A stretch of DNA of 31,269 bases from Nitrosopumilales archaeon CG_4_9_14_0_2_um_filter_34_16 (GTDB lineage Archaea > Thermoproteota > Nitrososphaeria > Nitrososphaerales > Nitrosopumilaceae), in assembly GCA_002788515.1 (NCBI GenBank), contig PFRJ01000016.1, positions 1 to 31,269 of the forward strand. The letters are read 5' to 3'. The translations under genes were made by a program, and so were the position numbers. Positions 1 through 7,440 of the stretch are shown one piece after another. The notes beneath the pieces were generated by a model that did not search any database, had not been told where the DNA came from, and saw nothing but the letters and a program-made list of their open reading frames with translations. Each line of letters starts with the position of its first letter. Within the stretch, counting starts at the first letter, position 1.

Positions 1-334
1 AATGTCGTATTTTATTTTCTTATATTTAGATATAAAATCAAATGAAATAATACAAGTTTTCTTGCCAGTTTCATTTGCGTTATTTTTTATTGGACTATTT
101 GTAATTGTAAGCCGAAGAAAAGCATTGAATCAAATGATGGGATTACTAACTATTGAAAATGGGTTGTTCTTATTTGCAGTATCTTTAACACATGGGTTTT
201 CATTGATAATTGAAATTGGATTGATGGCAGATATTGTACTTGGTGTTATGATCTCTAGTATTTTATTATTTAGAATGAGTAGAACGTTTGATAGTATTGA
301 TATTAAAAACTTGGAAAGTTTGAGGGATGACTAG
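1..334 (+). CDS. HyfE/NuoK-like membrane subunit (5' end cut by window)
   Basis: Small hydrophobic subunit of a hydrogenase-4/complex I-like membrane arm. The visible 110 residues contain about three membrane segments. Acidic residues lie inside or at the edges of them, in TIENG (about residues 50-54) and IIEIG (about 70-74), matching the paired membrane glutamates of NuoK/MrpC-type proteins. HyfE proteins are usually about 200 residues, so this is probably the C-terminal half and the ATG at base 2 is probably an internal Met. The stop codon shares one base with the GTG of the next gene, so the two are translated as one operon. Order and size match hyfE-hyfF. Identification rests on the charged-helix pattern and on context. 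Confidence 0.75.
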   Translation, partial: MSYFIFLYLDIKSNEIIQVFLPVSFALFFIGLFVIVSRRKALNQMMGLLTIENGLFLFAVSLTHGFSLIIEIGLMADIVLGVMISSILLFRMSRTFDSIDIKNLESLRDD

Positions 335-1851
335 TGTTTTTAGAATTATTTTCATCATTGGAATCCATATTAATTACTGCTCTCATCATAACTCCAATAA
401 TTAGTGGCGTACTGGTAACTTTTCTAAAAAAGAAAAAAATAATTGAACTTGTCACAGTATTTTCATCTTTTTTAATTCTAATAGAAGGATTAATCTTGGT
501 AAATTCTATTCTAAAATATAAAACAATATATGTATTTAATGGAATATTTTATGTTGATTCACTTAGTGGAATAATTATCATCACTATTTCACTTGTAGGA
601 TTTCTTTCATCTATTTATTCAGTAAGCTACATGGGAAAGCAATATGAAAAATTGATCATTGATGAGAAAAAACTTGTGAGATATTATCAAGGTTTCAACA
701 TGTTCTTGTTTACTATGTTACTAGTACCAATATCTAACAACATGGGAATAATGTGGATTGCAATTGAAGCTACAACACTAGTCTCTGTTTTGTTGATAAT
801 GTTGTATGTCAAACAAAGTTCAATTGAAGCATCATGGAAATATTTGCTCATTGCAACAGTAGGGTTGTCATTGGCATTATTTGGAACTATATTCTTTTAC
901 TATGTTAACACCGTGGATGTTCCTCTTGAAGAAGATGTTTTAGGTATGAATTGGACAAATTTGGTAGAAAACGCCTCTGGTTTTGATCCTAATCTTGTAA
1001 AACTAGCATTTATTTTCATAATTGTAGGGTTTGGAACAAAAGCCGGTCTTGCACCCATGCACACATGGTTGCCTGATGCCCATAGTGAAGCACCATCTCC
1101 GATAAGTGCTCTTTTATCAGGAGTTTTGTTAAACTGTGCGTTTTATGGAATTTTACGATTTCATATAATTACTAGTAATTCAATAGGATCTCATTTCTCA
1201 AATACACTTTTGATAATTCTTGGAGTAGTTTCAATAGGAATAGCTGCTGCATCAATTTATTTCCAAAAAGACTTGAAACGCATGTTAGCTTTTTCCAGTG
1301 TTGAACATATGGGAATAATTTCAGTAGCAATTGGATTTGGAAGTGTTATTGGTATTTTTGGAGCATTGTTACACATAATTAATCATGCCGTTGTAAAATC
1401 CCTATTATTTTTTACAAGCGGATCAATTTCTCAAAAATATGAAACTAAATTAATCTCAGATACAAGTGGAATTATACGAATAATGCCGATAACTGGATTT
1501 GCATTTTTAATTGGTGTATTGGCAATAATTGGGCTGCCTCCATTTAATATTTTCATGAGTGAGTTTTTAGTATTAAGTTCTGGATTTGAATCTGAAAACT
1601 TTCTTCCAAGTATGTTGGTAATTTTATTTCTTGTAATAATATTTGCAGGTTTTGGAAAGCATTTACTTAAAATGGTATTTGGAAATCCAAAACAAACAAT
1701 AAAAAAAGGAGATCTTGGAATACTTTCAATAATCCCAATGCTGATTTTGATATCAATCATATTTGTTATGGGAATATATGTTCCAGAACCCTTGCAAACA
1801 TTAATTGGCGATGCATCACAAATTTTATTGGTGGGTGATCTGCACAATTGA
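334..1851 (+). CDS. HyfF-like antiporter-type proton-translocating subunit
   Basis: Membrane subunit of the NuoL/NuoM/MrpD family, closest in pattern to HyfF/HycC of group 4 hydrogenases. It has 505 residues and about 14 hydrophobic segments. The charged residues known to form the proton path in this family are present: E145 (in WIAIEATT), K236 (in GFGTKAGLAPMHTWLPDAH), H347/H351 and K355 (in LLHIINHAVVKS), E410, and K442/K446 near the last helices. It should therefore be able to couple conformational change to H+ or Na+ movement. The GTG start overlaps the previous stop by one base. It lacks the long C-terminal lateral helix of NuoL, as HyfF does. The short shadow frames across it are not genes. 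Confidence 0.9.
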   Translation: MFLELFSSLESILITALIITPIISGVLVTFLKKKKIIELVTVFSSFLILIEGLILVNSILKYKTIYVFNGIFYVDSLSGIIIITISLVGFLSSIYSVSYMGKQYEKLIIDEKKLVRYYQGFNMFLFTMLLVPISNNMGIMWIAIEATTLVSVLLIMLYVKQSSIEASWKYLLIATVGLSLALFGTIFFYYVNTVDVPLEEDVLGMNWTNLVENASGFDPNLVKLAFIFIIVGFGTKAGLAPMHTWLPDAHSEAPSPISALLSGVLLNCAFYGILRFHIITSNSIGSHFSNTLLIILGVVSIGIAAASIYFQKDLKRMLAFSSVEHMGIISVAIGFGSVIGIFGALLHIINHAVVKSLLFFTSGSISQKYETKLISDTSGIIRIMPITGFAFLIGVLAIIGLPPFNIFMSEFLVLSSGFESENFLPSMLVILFLVIIFAGFGKHLLKMVFGNPKQTIKKGDLGILSIIPMLILISIIFVMGIYVPEPLQTLIGDASQILLVGDLHN

Positions 1852-1870
1852 TTATAACATATTGTGCTTT

Positions 1871-1878
1871 AGAGGTGA
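1871..1878 (+). promoter_or_regulatory. Strong ribosome binding site before the large-subunit gene
   Basis: GAGGTGAT matches the archaeal anti-Shine-Dalgarno sequence (16S 3' end ...ATCACCTCC) over eight bases and sits six bases before the ATG at 1885. It fixes the start of the large-subunit gene, which is separated from the upstream stop by only 33 bases. Confidence 0.7.
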
Positions 1879-1884
1879 TTATTT

Positions 1885-3504
1885 ATGAATAATAAAATAA
1901 TAGAACATTACCTGTCTAAACTAGAACAGCTAGAATTCAAATTTAAAAGACACGTCCAAAACAACAACGAGATACACATAGAATTGGAAGATTCATCTCA
2001 ATTAATAGAATTTTGTAATATTTTGAAACTAGACATGAATCTCAGATTATTAACAATGATTTATTGTGATGAAAGAAAAATAAATCATGCATTTAGTTTA
2101 CGATACCTGTTAGGCTCTGATACAGATGATGTATTTCTTTTTGTAATCCTATTTATTGATAAAAAACATGCCTATTTTCCTAGTTTATCTGATGTATTTC
2201 CATCCTCGATAAAATATGAAAGAGAAATCAATGATATGTTTGGAATCCAAACACAAGGGGACACAACTCTTAAACCCTTACTTTTACATGATTTTCAGAA
2301 AAATATTTTCCCATTACGAAAAGATTTTCATGCAAATACCGAATTGAATTACACTCCTAGAAAATTTAAATTCACGCCAATCACAGGAGATGGGATTTGT
2401 GAAATACCTGTAGGACCAATACATGCAGGAATAATAGAGCCGGGTCATTTTAGATTTAGTGTTATTGGTGAAAATATAGTAAACATGGAAACACGTCTTG
2501 GATATGCCCATAAAGGAATTGAAAAAATTGCAGAAAATATGTCAATCAATAACGTTGTATTTTTATCCGAACGAATTTCTGGTGATGAGAGTGTTGCAAA
2601 TTCCATGGCATTTTGCCAAGCCATAGAAAAAATTTCCCAATTAGAAATTCCCGAAAAAGCTAAACAGATAAGATTGTTGTTTGCAGAACTAGAACGAATT
2701 TACAATCATTTTGGAACCTTGAGTGGTATTTTAAATGATATTGGATTTTCATATGGTGCTTCAAGATTAGAAATATTAAAAGAATACGTGATGCAGTTAA
2801 ATGAAAAATTATCTGGAAGTAGATTGTTATTTGGAGTCAATCAAATAGGTGGAGTAAAAATAGATATTTCAAATACATCATTAGTAGACATTCATTCAAT
2901 GTTAGATAACATATTTCAAAATTTTGAAAAGATTCTGGAACACATACAATCAAATTCATCAGTAATTGACAGATTAAGAAACACAGGTATTATTGAAAAG
3001 CAAACAGCAAATGATTTAGGAGTTGTCGGACTTTCTTCGATCTGTACTGGTATAGATACAGATACTAGAAAAAATCATCCCTATGGATATTACTCGTCAA
3101 TTAATTTTGAACAAACACCTAGAACATACATGGAACACCAAGTAAAATTACAAAAACGAATCGGGGATGTACTATCTAGATTTATGAGCCGAGTAGATGA
3201 ATTAAGATATTCAAAAAAACTGATAAAATCTATATCTAATTTAGAGACTGGAGAAATTAATGTTCCACTTGAGTCTAAATTAACTCCTTTTTCTTCTGGT
3301 TTGGGATATGCTGAATCCCATAGGGGGGAAACATTACATTGGATTATGATTGGCGAAGATAATTCTATTTTTAGGTATAAAATCAGGACTGCTTCTTTTG
3401 CAAACTGGTCTATAATTGAACATGCAGTTTTAAACAATATTGTTGCTGATTTTCCAGTAATTAACAAGAGTTTTGATTTTTCTTATTCAGGGAATGACTT
3501 ATGA
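1885..3504 (+). CDS. HyfG/HycE-like large subunit (NuoC-NuoD fusion) lacking all NiFe cysteines
   Basis: Large hydrophilic subunit of an Ehr-like complex. Residues 1 to about 155 are NuoC/30-kDa-like (REINDMFG at 113-120, PLRKDFHAN at 143-151). The rest is the NuoD/hydrogenase large-subunit domain, with GPIHAGIIEPGHFRF at 177-191 and the DTRKNHP-type segment. In E. coli HycE the first metal site is RVCGICGFAHS; here the same place reads RISGDESVANS (SGDE at 232-235). The C-terminal DPCYSC is replaced by DFSYSG (531-536), and the protein ends three residues later. All four Ni ligands are therefore absent, so it should not be a hydrogenase. The flanking motifs are intact and there is no frameshift, so this looks like a functional variant of the Ehr type. 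The stop overlaps the next ATG by four bases. Confidence 0.92.
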   Translation: MNNKIIEHYLSKLEQLEFKFKRHVQNNNEIHIELEDSSQLIEFCNILKLDMNLRLLTMIYCDERKINHAFSLRYLLGSDTDDVFLFVILFIDKKHAYFPSLSDVFPSSIKYEREINDMFGIQTQGDTTLKPLLLHDFQKNIFPLRKDFHANTELNYTPRKFKFTPITGDGICEIPVGPIHAGIIEPGHFRFSVIGENIVNMETRLGYAHKGIEKIAENMSINNVVFLSERISGDESVANSMAFCQAIEKISQLEIPEKAKQIRLLFAELERIYNHFGTLSGILNDIGFSYGASRLEILKEYVMQLNEKLSGSRLLFGVNQIGGVKIDISNTSLVDIHSMLDNIFQNFEKILEHIQSNSSVIDRLRNTGIIEKQTANDLGVVGLSSICTGIDTDTRKNHPYGYYSSINFEQTPRTYMEHQVKLQKRIGDVLSRFMSRVDELRYSKKLIKSISNLETGEINVPLESKLTPFSSGLGYAESHRGETLHWIMIGEDNSIFRYKIRTASFANWSIIEHAVLNNIVADFPVINKSFDFSYSGNDL

Positions 3505-4316
3505 CAGAAAATAATCAAAATAAAATTAAAAAAAGTGACATCCTATCATGGAACAAAGTAACATTTGACAAAATATTACAATCTAATGATATGATTCCAG
3601 AAAATTTCAGAGGAAAAATTTCTTTAGATCCTGATAAGGATTTTGTGTTAAATTCACAAATTGGGCAGAATTTAGAAAACATTTGTCCTACAAATGCTAT
3701 TTCGTACAAAAATACCCTCGAATCAATTTCTTTAGATGTGGGAAAATGTATTTTCTGTGGAAATTGTCAGCAAGATATGCCAAAATTAATTAAAATATCC
3801 AATAATTTTGACATGGCAAAGAAAAGAAAAACTCATCTCCTTGAAGTATTTCCTGAATCTGTTCCGTTTGGAAAAACATATGAGGAAATAGGAGATGAAT
3901 TAAAAAATAAAATTAACAAAACATTTGGACGATCTTTGGCAATTAGGGAAATTGATGCAGGTTCATGTAATGGCTGTGAAATTGAAATTTCTGCGTTAAC
4001 CAACCCAATTTATGACATAGAGCAATTTGGAATGCATTTTGTAGCTTCTCCAAGACACGCTGATCTTCTATTAGTTACTGGTCCTGCATCAAAAAATATG
4101 GAAAAGGCATTAAAAATTGCATATGAATCTACTCCAGAACCTAAGTTGGTAATTGCAGTTGGTGCATGTGCATGTAGTGGTGGAATATTTGGAAAAAATT
4201 ATGCAACGACAGGGGGTATTGATAGCATCGTTCCTGTTGATGTATTCATACCAGGATGTCCTCCACGACCTCAGGCCATACTTTATGGCATCATGTTGGC
4301 ATTAGATAAAATATAA
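3501..4316 (+). CDS. HyfI/NuoB-like small subunit with fused one-cluster ferredoxin domain (HyfH-HyfI fusion)
   Basis: A 271-residue iron-sulfur subunit. Residues about 50-105 form a ferredoxin-like domain with ICPTNAI (C62) and CIFCGNC (C83, C86, C89), the ligands of a single [4Fe-4S] cluster. The ligands of the second cluster seen in HyfH/NuoI are missing: no triplet precedes C62, and the last CP is replaced by DMP. Residues about 145-271 are NuoB-like, with SCNGCE (C156, C159), GACACSGG (C223) and GCPPRP (C253), the usual ligands of the N2/proximal cluster. The electron path is therefore shorter than in Hyf, but the terminal cluster next to the large subunit is kept. The ATGA overlap with the large subunit indicates coupled translation. 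It is the last gene of the operon. Confidence 0.9.
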   Translation: MTENNQNKIKKSDILSWNKVTFDKILQSNDMIPENFRGKISLDPDKDFVLNSQIGQNLENICPTNAISYKNTLESISLDVGKCIFCGNCQQDMPKLIKISNNFDMAKKRKTHLLEVFPESVPFGKTYEEIGDELKNKINKTFGRSLAIREIDAGSCNGCEIEISALTNPIYDIEQFGMHFVASPRHADLLLVTGPASKNMEKALKIAYESTPEPKLVIAVGACACSGGIFGKNYATTGGIDSIVPVDVFIPGCPPRPQAILYGIMLALDKI

Positions 4317-4388
4317 TTTGTATTCCCTTCCCTATATGATTCTTGTATGTTTAGGCGGTACAGTGTAACACAAATTAAATAATCTTTA

Positions 4389-4406
4389 ATTTCAGATTAC
4401 TGAAAT
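4389..4406. promoter_or_regulatory. 18-bp inverted repeat beside a TATA-like box (possible operator)
   Basis: ATTTCAG-ATTA-CTGAAAT is a perfect 7-bp inverted repeat with a 4-base spacer. It ends exactly where a TATA-like CTTTTATCTT (4407-4416) begins, so a bound dimer would cover the TFB/TBP site. It lies upstream of the broken Lrp/AsnC-domain gene in the 160-base gap after the Ehr-like operon. The role is inferred from position only. Confidence 0.4.
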
Positions 4407-4477
4407 CTTTTATCTTACAACCACTAACTTGTAATGATGTTTCAGAAGATAATCCTGCTTGTATGGGGTGATCAGTA

Positions 4478-4686
4478 GTGGCAAGAGCTTATGTTTTAAT
4501 GAATTGTAATCTTGGTTCTGAAAAAGAAGTAATATCATCATTGAAAAAAGTAGAAGGTGTGAGGTAGGCACATGGTGCGCTTGGCCTTATGATATTATTG
4601 TACAAATTGAGTTAGATACTGAAGAAAAAATTCAACAAACAGTAACGGGAACTATTCGCAGGATCCAAAAATTCACTCCACTATGA
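4478..4686 (+). pseudogene. Broken Lrp/AsnC ligand-binding (RAM) domain gene
   Basis: GTG at 4478, six bases after GGGGTGAT (4465-4472), begins a typical RAM domain without a DNA-binding domain (ARAYVLMNCNLGSEKEV, then ISSLKKVEGV). The frame stops at TAG 4565-4567. The domain continues in another frame (PYDIIVQIELDTEEK and then TGTIRRIQK), and its last strand (IHSTMTLTR) lies in a third frame, that of the downstream gene. One missing base near 4562 and one missing A in the A-run around 4656-4660 explain everything. With both restored, the product would be a single protein of about 175 residues with two RAM domains, reaching 5003. The damage may be real decay or two sequencing indels. Confidence 0.65.
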
Positions 4687-5003
4687 CTTTGACCCGCTCA
4701 GAATCCAGGGAATTGTTCCAAACCTCTGAGAAATTGATTGGAGTAATGCTTGGACAAAACATCATTCAAGCTTATGCTGTGATTCATTGCATCAAAGGTG
4801 AAGAATATGCCGTTTTGAAGAATCTCAGTTACATTCCAGAAGTCAAAGAGACTGATGTTATTTTTGGATTGTATGATGTAATTTGTAAGGTAGAGACATC
4901 AAATAGTACGATATTGGATCATGTCATTACAAATGCAATCAGAAAAATACCTGACATCATTTCAAGTATCCCATTGCATGTTGTCAAGGAACAAGAGTCT
5001 TAA
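4683..5003 (+). CDS. Lrp/AsnC ligand-binding (RAM) domain protein
   Basis: A 106-residue protein with one alpha/beta RAM domain of the Lrp/AsnC C-terminal type (residues about 28-103, from AYAVIHC to IPLHVVKEQ). There is no helix-turn-helix. Such stand-alone domains bind small ligands such as amino acids in multimers and may modulate full-length Lrp proteins. Residues 1-5 (MTLTR) look like the last strand of the preceding broken domain, so the true gene may start at 4478 and encode two domains. If so, this ORF is its 3' part rather than a separate gene. The ATG has no clear ribosome site of its own. Confidence 0.65.
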   Translation: MTLTRSESRELFQTSEKLIGVMLGQNIIQAYAVIHCIKGEEYAVLKNLSYIPEVKETDVIFGLYDVICKVETSNSTILDHVITNAIRKIPDIISSIPLHVVKEQES

Positions 5004-5163
5004 ATATCAAGTAAACAAAACATGCATCTTGAACCCTTTTTGGAATCTGAATAGAACCTTACAAGCCTGAATCCTGTAGGTTCAAATATTTTCATGCCTA
5101 ACCCTAATTAGAGCGTCAATGTAATTTGACAAATCGCCATCATGATAAAAAGCGCCGGGATCT
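5004..5163. other. Convergent intergenic gap with hairpins and a T-tract
   Basis: No gene is visible. 5054-5083 can fold with GAACCT pairing to AGGTTC and an inner ACA/TGT. 5115-5130 is GTCAA-6-TTGAC. On the minus strand, about 10-25 bases past the stop of the flavoprotein gene, GGCGCTTTTTATC gives a GC-to-T run suited to archaeal termination. None of these is strong alone. Confidence 0.35.
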
Positions 5164-6474
5164 TTACAGATCTAATTTTTCTATAATTTCTGAAAATTTC
5201 CAGGGACCGCATTGCGTATCTTGCTCTTCACTTCTGAACAACCCTGTTTTGTTTAGGTGATTTACAATGTATGCTGAAAATGGTAACGCACCTGTAGCTC
5301 CTGGTGAATTGTAATTTAGAATATGAAGTGACATCACATCATCTATTAAAATCACATCTGGTACGAACTTTCCATTCTCATCGATGACTGATGATCTTAT
5401 GCCTGCAGTACCTTTTTGTGTGAATTTATCCGCATCGATTTTTGGTAAGAATTTTTTTACTCTGTCAATCATTACTGATTTTGACATTGATGAATGTATC
5501 TCGCTAATTGCAATCTCTTGAAATTGTTTATCAAAAATTGTTTTTCGTGCACCTGAACCCAGCATTTCAAGCATTTTTGGAATGAATTCTTTGATGTTCT
5601 CTGATTTACTATACCCATGTGGACTAAATACTGGAACTGCATTTGGCCCAATTTCACAACTCCCATCTACTCTAATTATCCAATGAGGATCTAAAAATGG
5701 ATATTCTGGAAATTCTGGTACCGAATACACGCTTGATTTTGTCAAATTGTTGTATTCACTCGGTGCTTTCCAATACTCTCCTCTAAAATGCACATCTGTA
5801 AATTTTGTTGCAATGCCTATCTCATGGGCGATATCTATTGCTTCCCCTCCTGCCGCATTGATTAAATATTTTGTATTAATTTTATTTTCACCATTTAGTG
5901 TTATTGTCCACGTATCGTTTTCTTTTTTTATGTTGGTGACTCTAGCATTCAACAAAAATTTTGTACCGTTTTTTTGACTGTCTCTCATTAACGAATTGGT
6001 AAATGCAAAATAGTCTGCTGAAGCATCTCTGTAAACATATAAAGCTGCTTTACATTTTATTTCAGGTTCTATTTTTCCTAATTCGTCATCACTCATTAAT
6101 TTTATCTCGTTTTCATTTAATCCATTTTGTTTTCCCCATTTAAGATATTTTTCAAGAACTTTGATTCCTCTTTCATCTGATGCAACTTCAATCACTCCGT
6201 CTTTTTTGAATGGCAATTCTTTTTTGTTTGCATATTTTTCCCACATCTCATAACCATGAAATGCAGATTTTGCAAATAGTTTCTTCTTTTCAGGATTGTA
6301 TAGATATGGAGCATGTACTTTTCCTGTGTTTCTTCCGCTTGTGTGAAAAGCAACACCATGCGCTTGTTCTATTACTGCAATTTTTTTTGATTCATTTAGA
6401 AATGATAAAAAATATGAAATTGAAGTTCCAAGAATTCCGCCTCCAATAATTACAATATCAAAATTCTGTGTCAT
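5164..6474 (-). CDS. FAD-dependent oxidoreductase, L-2-hydroxyglutarate oxidase/dehydrogenase-like
   Basis: A 436-residue DAO-fold flavoprotein. The N-terminal Rossmann motif is IIGGGILGTS (G11, G13, G16), with E36 at the end of the second strand for the FAD ribose. HTSGRNTGKVHA (44-55) is the family signature resembling the SSGRNSG-type motif of LhgO. NAAGGEA (206-212) and DGSCEIGPNAV (270-280) also match LhgO-type enzymes, and PGATG (391-395) is the C-terminal FAD motif. The likely reaction is oxidation of a 2-hydroxy acid (L-2-hydroxyglutarate is the best guess) to the 2-oxo acid, with electrons passed to a quinone or other acceptor. Other members of this fold oxidise glycerol-3-phosphate or amino acids, so the substrate is not certain. 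It is transcribed alone, divergent from 6562. Confidence 0.8.
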   Translation of the reverse strand: MTQNFDIVIIGGGILGTSISYFLSFLNESKKIAVIEQAHGVAFHTSGRNTGKVHAPYLYNPEKKKLFAKSAFHGYEMWEKYANKKELPFKKDGVIEVASDERGIKVLEKYLKWGKQNGLNENEIKLMSDDELGKIEPEIKCKAALYVYRDASADYFAFTNSLMRDSQKNGTKFLLNARVTNIKKENDTWTITLNGENKINTKYLINAAGGEAIDIAHEIGIATKFTDVHFRGEYWKAPSEYNNLTKSSVYSVPEFPEYPFLDPHWIIRVDGSCEIGPNAVPVFSPHGYSKSENIKEFIPKMLEMLGSGARKTIFDKQFQEIAISEIHSSMSKSVMIDRVKKFLPKIDADKFTQKGTAGIRSSVIDENGKFVPDVILIDDVMSLHILNYNSPGATGALPFSAYIVNHLNKTGLFRSEEQDTQCGPWKFSEIIEKLDL

Positions 6475-6561
6475 AAGATATCAATGTTAATTCCGTTTGG
6501 TTGATAATAAATTGAATCTAAAGTAATCAAGGTTAATATCCAATAAAACATACTTCAACAT

Positions 6562-6843
6562 ATGCTACCTGATAAATGCTCAGTTACTGAAGAGGGAAAA
6601 CAATGTGTAAATCCTCCTGAATTCATTGTGTCTGTTATTTCAGGTAATGATGAATATATGGTGGGGTTGACATGCCAAAAACATAAACAAATTGTATCTG
6701 GTAAAATAAGGATTCTTCAAAATGAAGATAAACTGTATGATGGAAAAATCAGTTTTTCACCTGTAAAAGCAGTTGGAACTGATTGTATTCATGGGGACAC
6801 AGATGATTTTGTCCAAATTGACATGAATCGCTCAAAAAACTGA
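6562..6843 (+). CDS. Conserved hypothetical protein, 93 aa, Cys/His-containing
   Basis: Not recognised as a named family. It is a soluble 93-residue protein starting MLPDKCSV. Cysteines at 6 and 15 near the N-terminus, CQKHK around 38-42, and a late DCIHGD segment could bind a metal. The acidic C-terminal part has no membrane segment. ATG at 6562 lies about 20 nt after an A/T-rich ATAAAAC stretch, consistent with a short-leader transcript divergent from the flavoprotein. It is followed after 26 bases by another small gene on the same strand, with which it may be co-transcribed. Confidence 0.6.
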   Translation: MLPDKCSVTEEGKQCVNPPEFIVSVISGNDEYMVGLTCQKHKQIVSGKIRILQNEDKLYDGKISFSPVKAVGTDCIHGDTDDFVQIDMNRSKN

Positions 6844-6869
6844 AATAATTTTGATTTCAATGCTAATCA

Positions 6870-7244
<375 letters not shown>

Positions 7245-7250
7245 AAAAAA

Positions 7251-7271
7251 CCTTGTCTGAAAAAGACAAGG
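7251..7271. terminator. Perfect 7-bp hairpin, terminator-like on both strands
   Basis: CCTTGTC, a 7-base loop, then GACAAGG. On the minus strand it is followed directly by eight T, the form of an intrinsic terminator; on the plus strand it follows the stop at 7244 and is followed by an A-rich run. It would end the minus-strand small ORF at 7282-7371 and perhaps also the plus-strand gene. Confidence 0.6.
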
Positions 7272-7281
7272 AGAAAAAATA

Positions 7282-7371
7282 TTATTCTTGAGATTCTTTC
7301 TTCTTCTTCTCTTTTTCAGATTGTTGTTTAGCTAATTCTAATTCTTCGTTTGTATGTTTGAATTTTTTCAA
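7282..7371 (-). CDS. Possible 29-aa lysine/glutamate-rich mini-protein
   Basis: A short minus-strand frame with a TTG start (LKKFKHTNEELELAKQQ, then a K/E-rich tail ending ESQE). A TATA-like TTTTTATAT lies about 27-35 nt upstream of the TTG, the spacing expected for a leaderless transcript, and a perfect hairpin with a T8 tail follows ten bases after the stop. Promoter, short frame and terminator together suggest a real transcript, but the coding call is weak because the product is very short and of low complexity. It may instead be a small RNA. Confidence 0.35.
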   Translation of the reverse strand: MKKFKHTNEELELAKQQSEKEKKKKESQE

Positions 7372-7440
7372 TCTAAAATTAATTTGTAATTTAGATATAA
7401 AAACTGCACATTTTATGGAGAATGAACTTGGGCGTGAAAA

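Noticed and set aside
1885..4316. Calling the first operon a true NiFe hydrogenase (hydrogenase-4) because of the gene order and motifs.
   Set aside because: All four nickel-binding cysteines of the large subunit are replaced by other residues, so H2 chemistry is not expected.
5076..5092. GTAGGTTCAAAT looks like the T-arm of a tRNA.
   Set aside because: No matching stem on the other side, no acceptor stem or anticodon arm around it; it is part of a plain hairpin.
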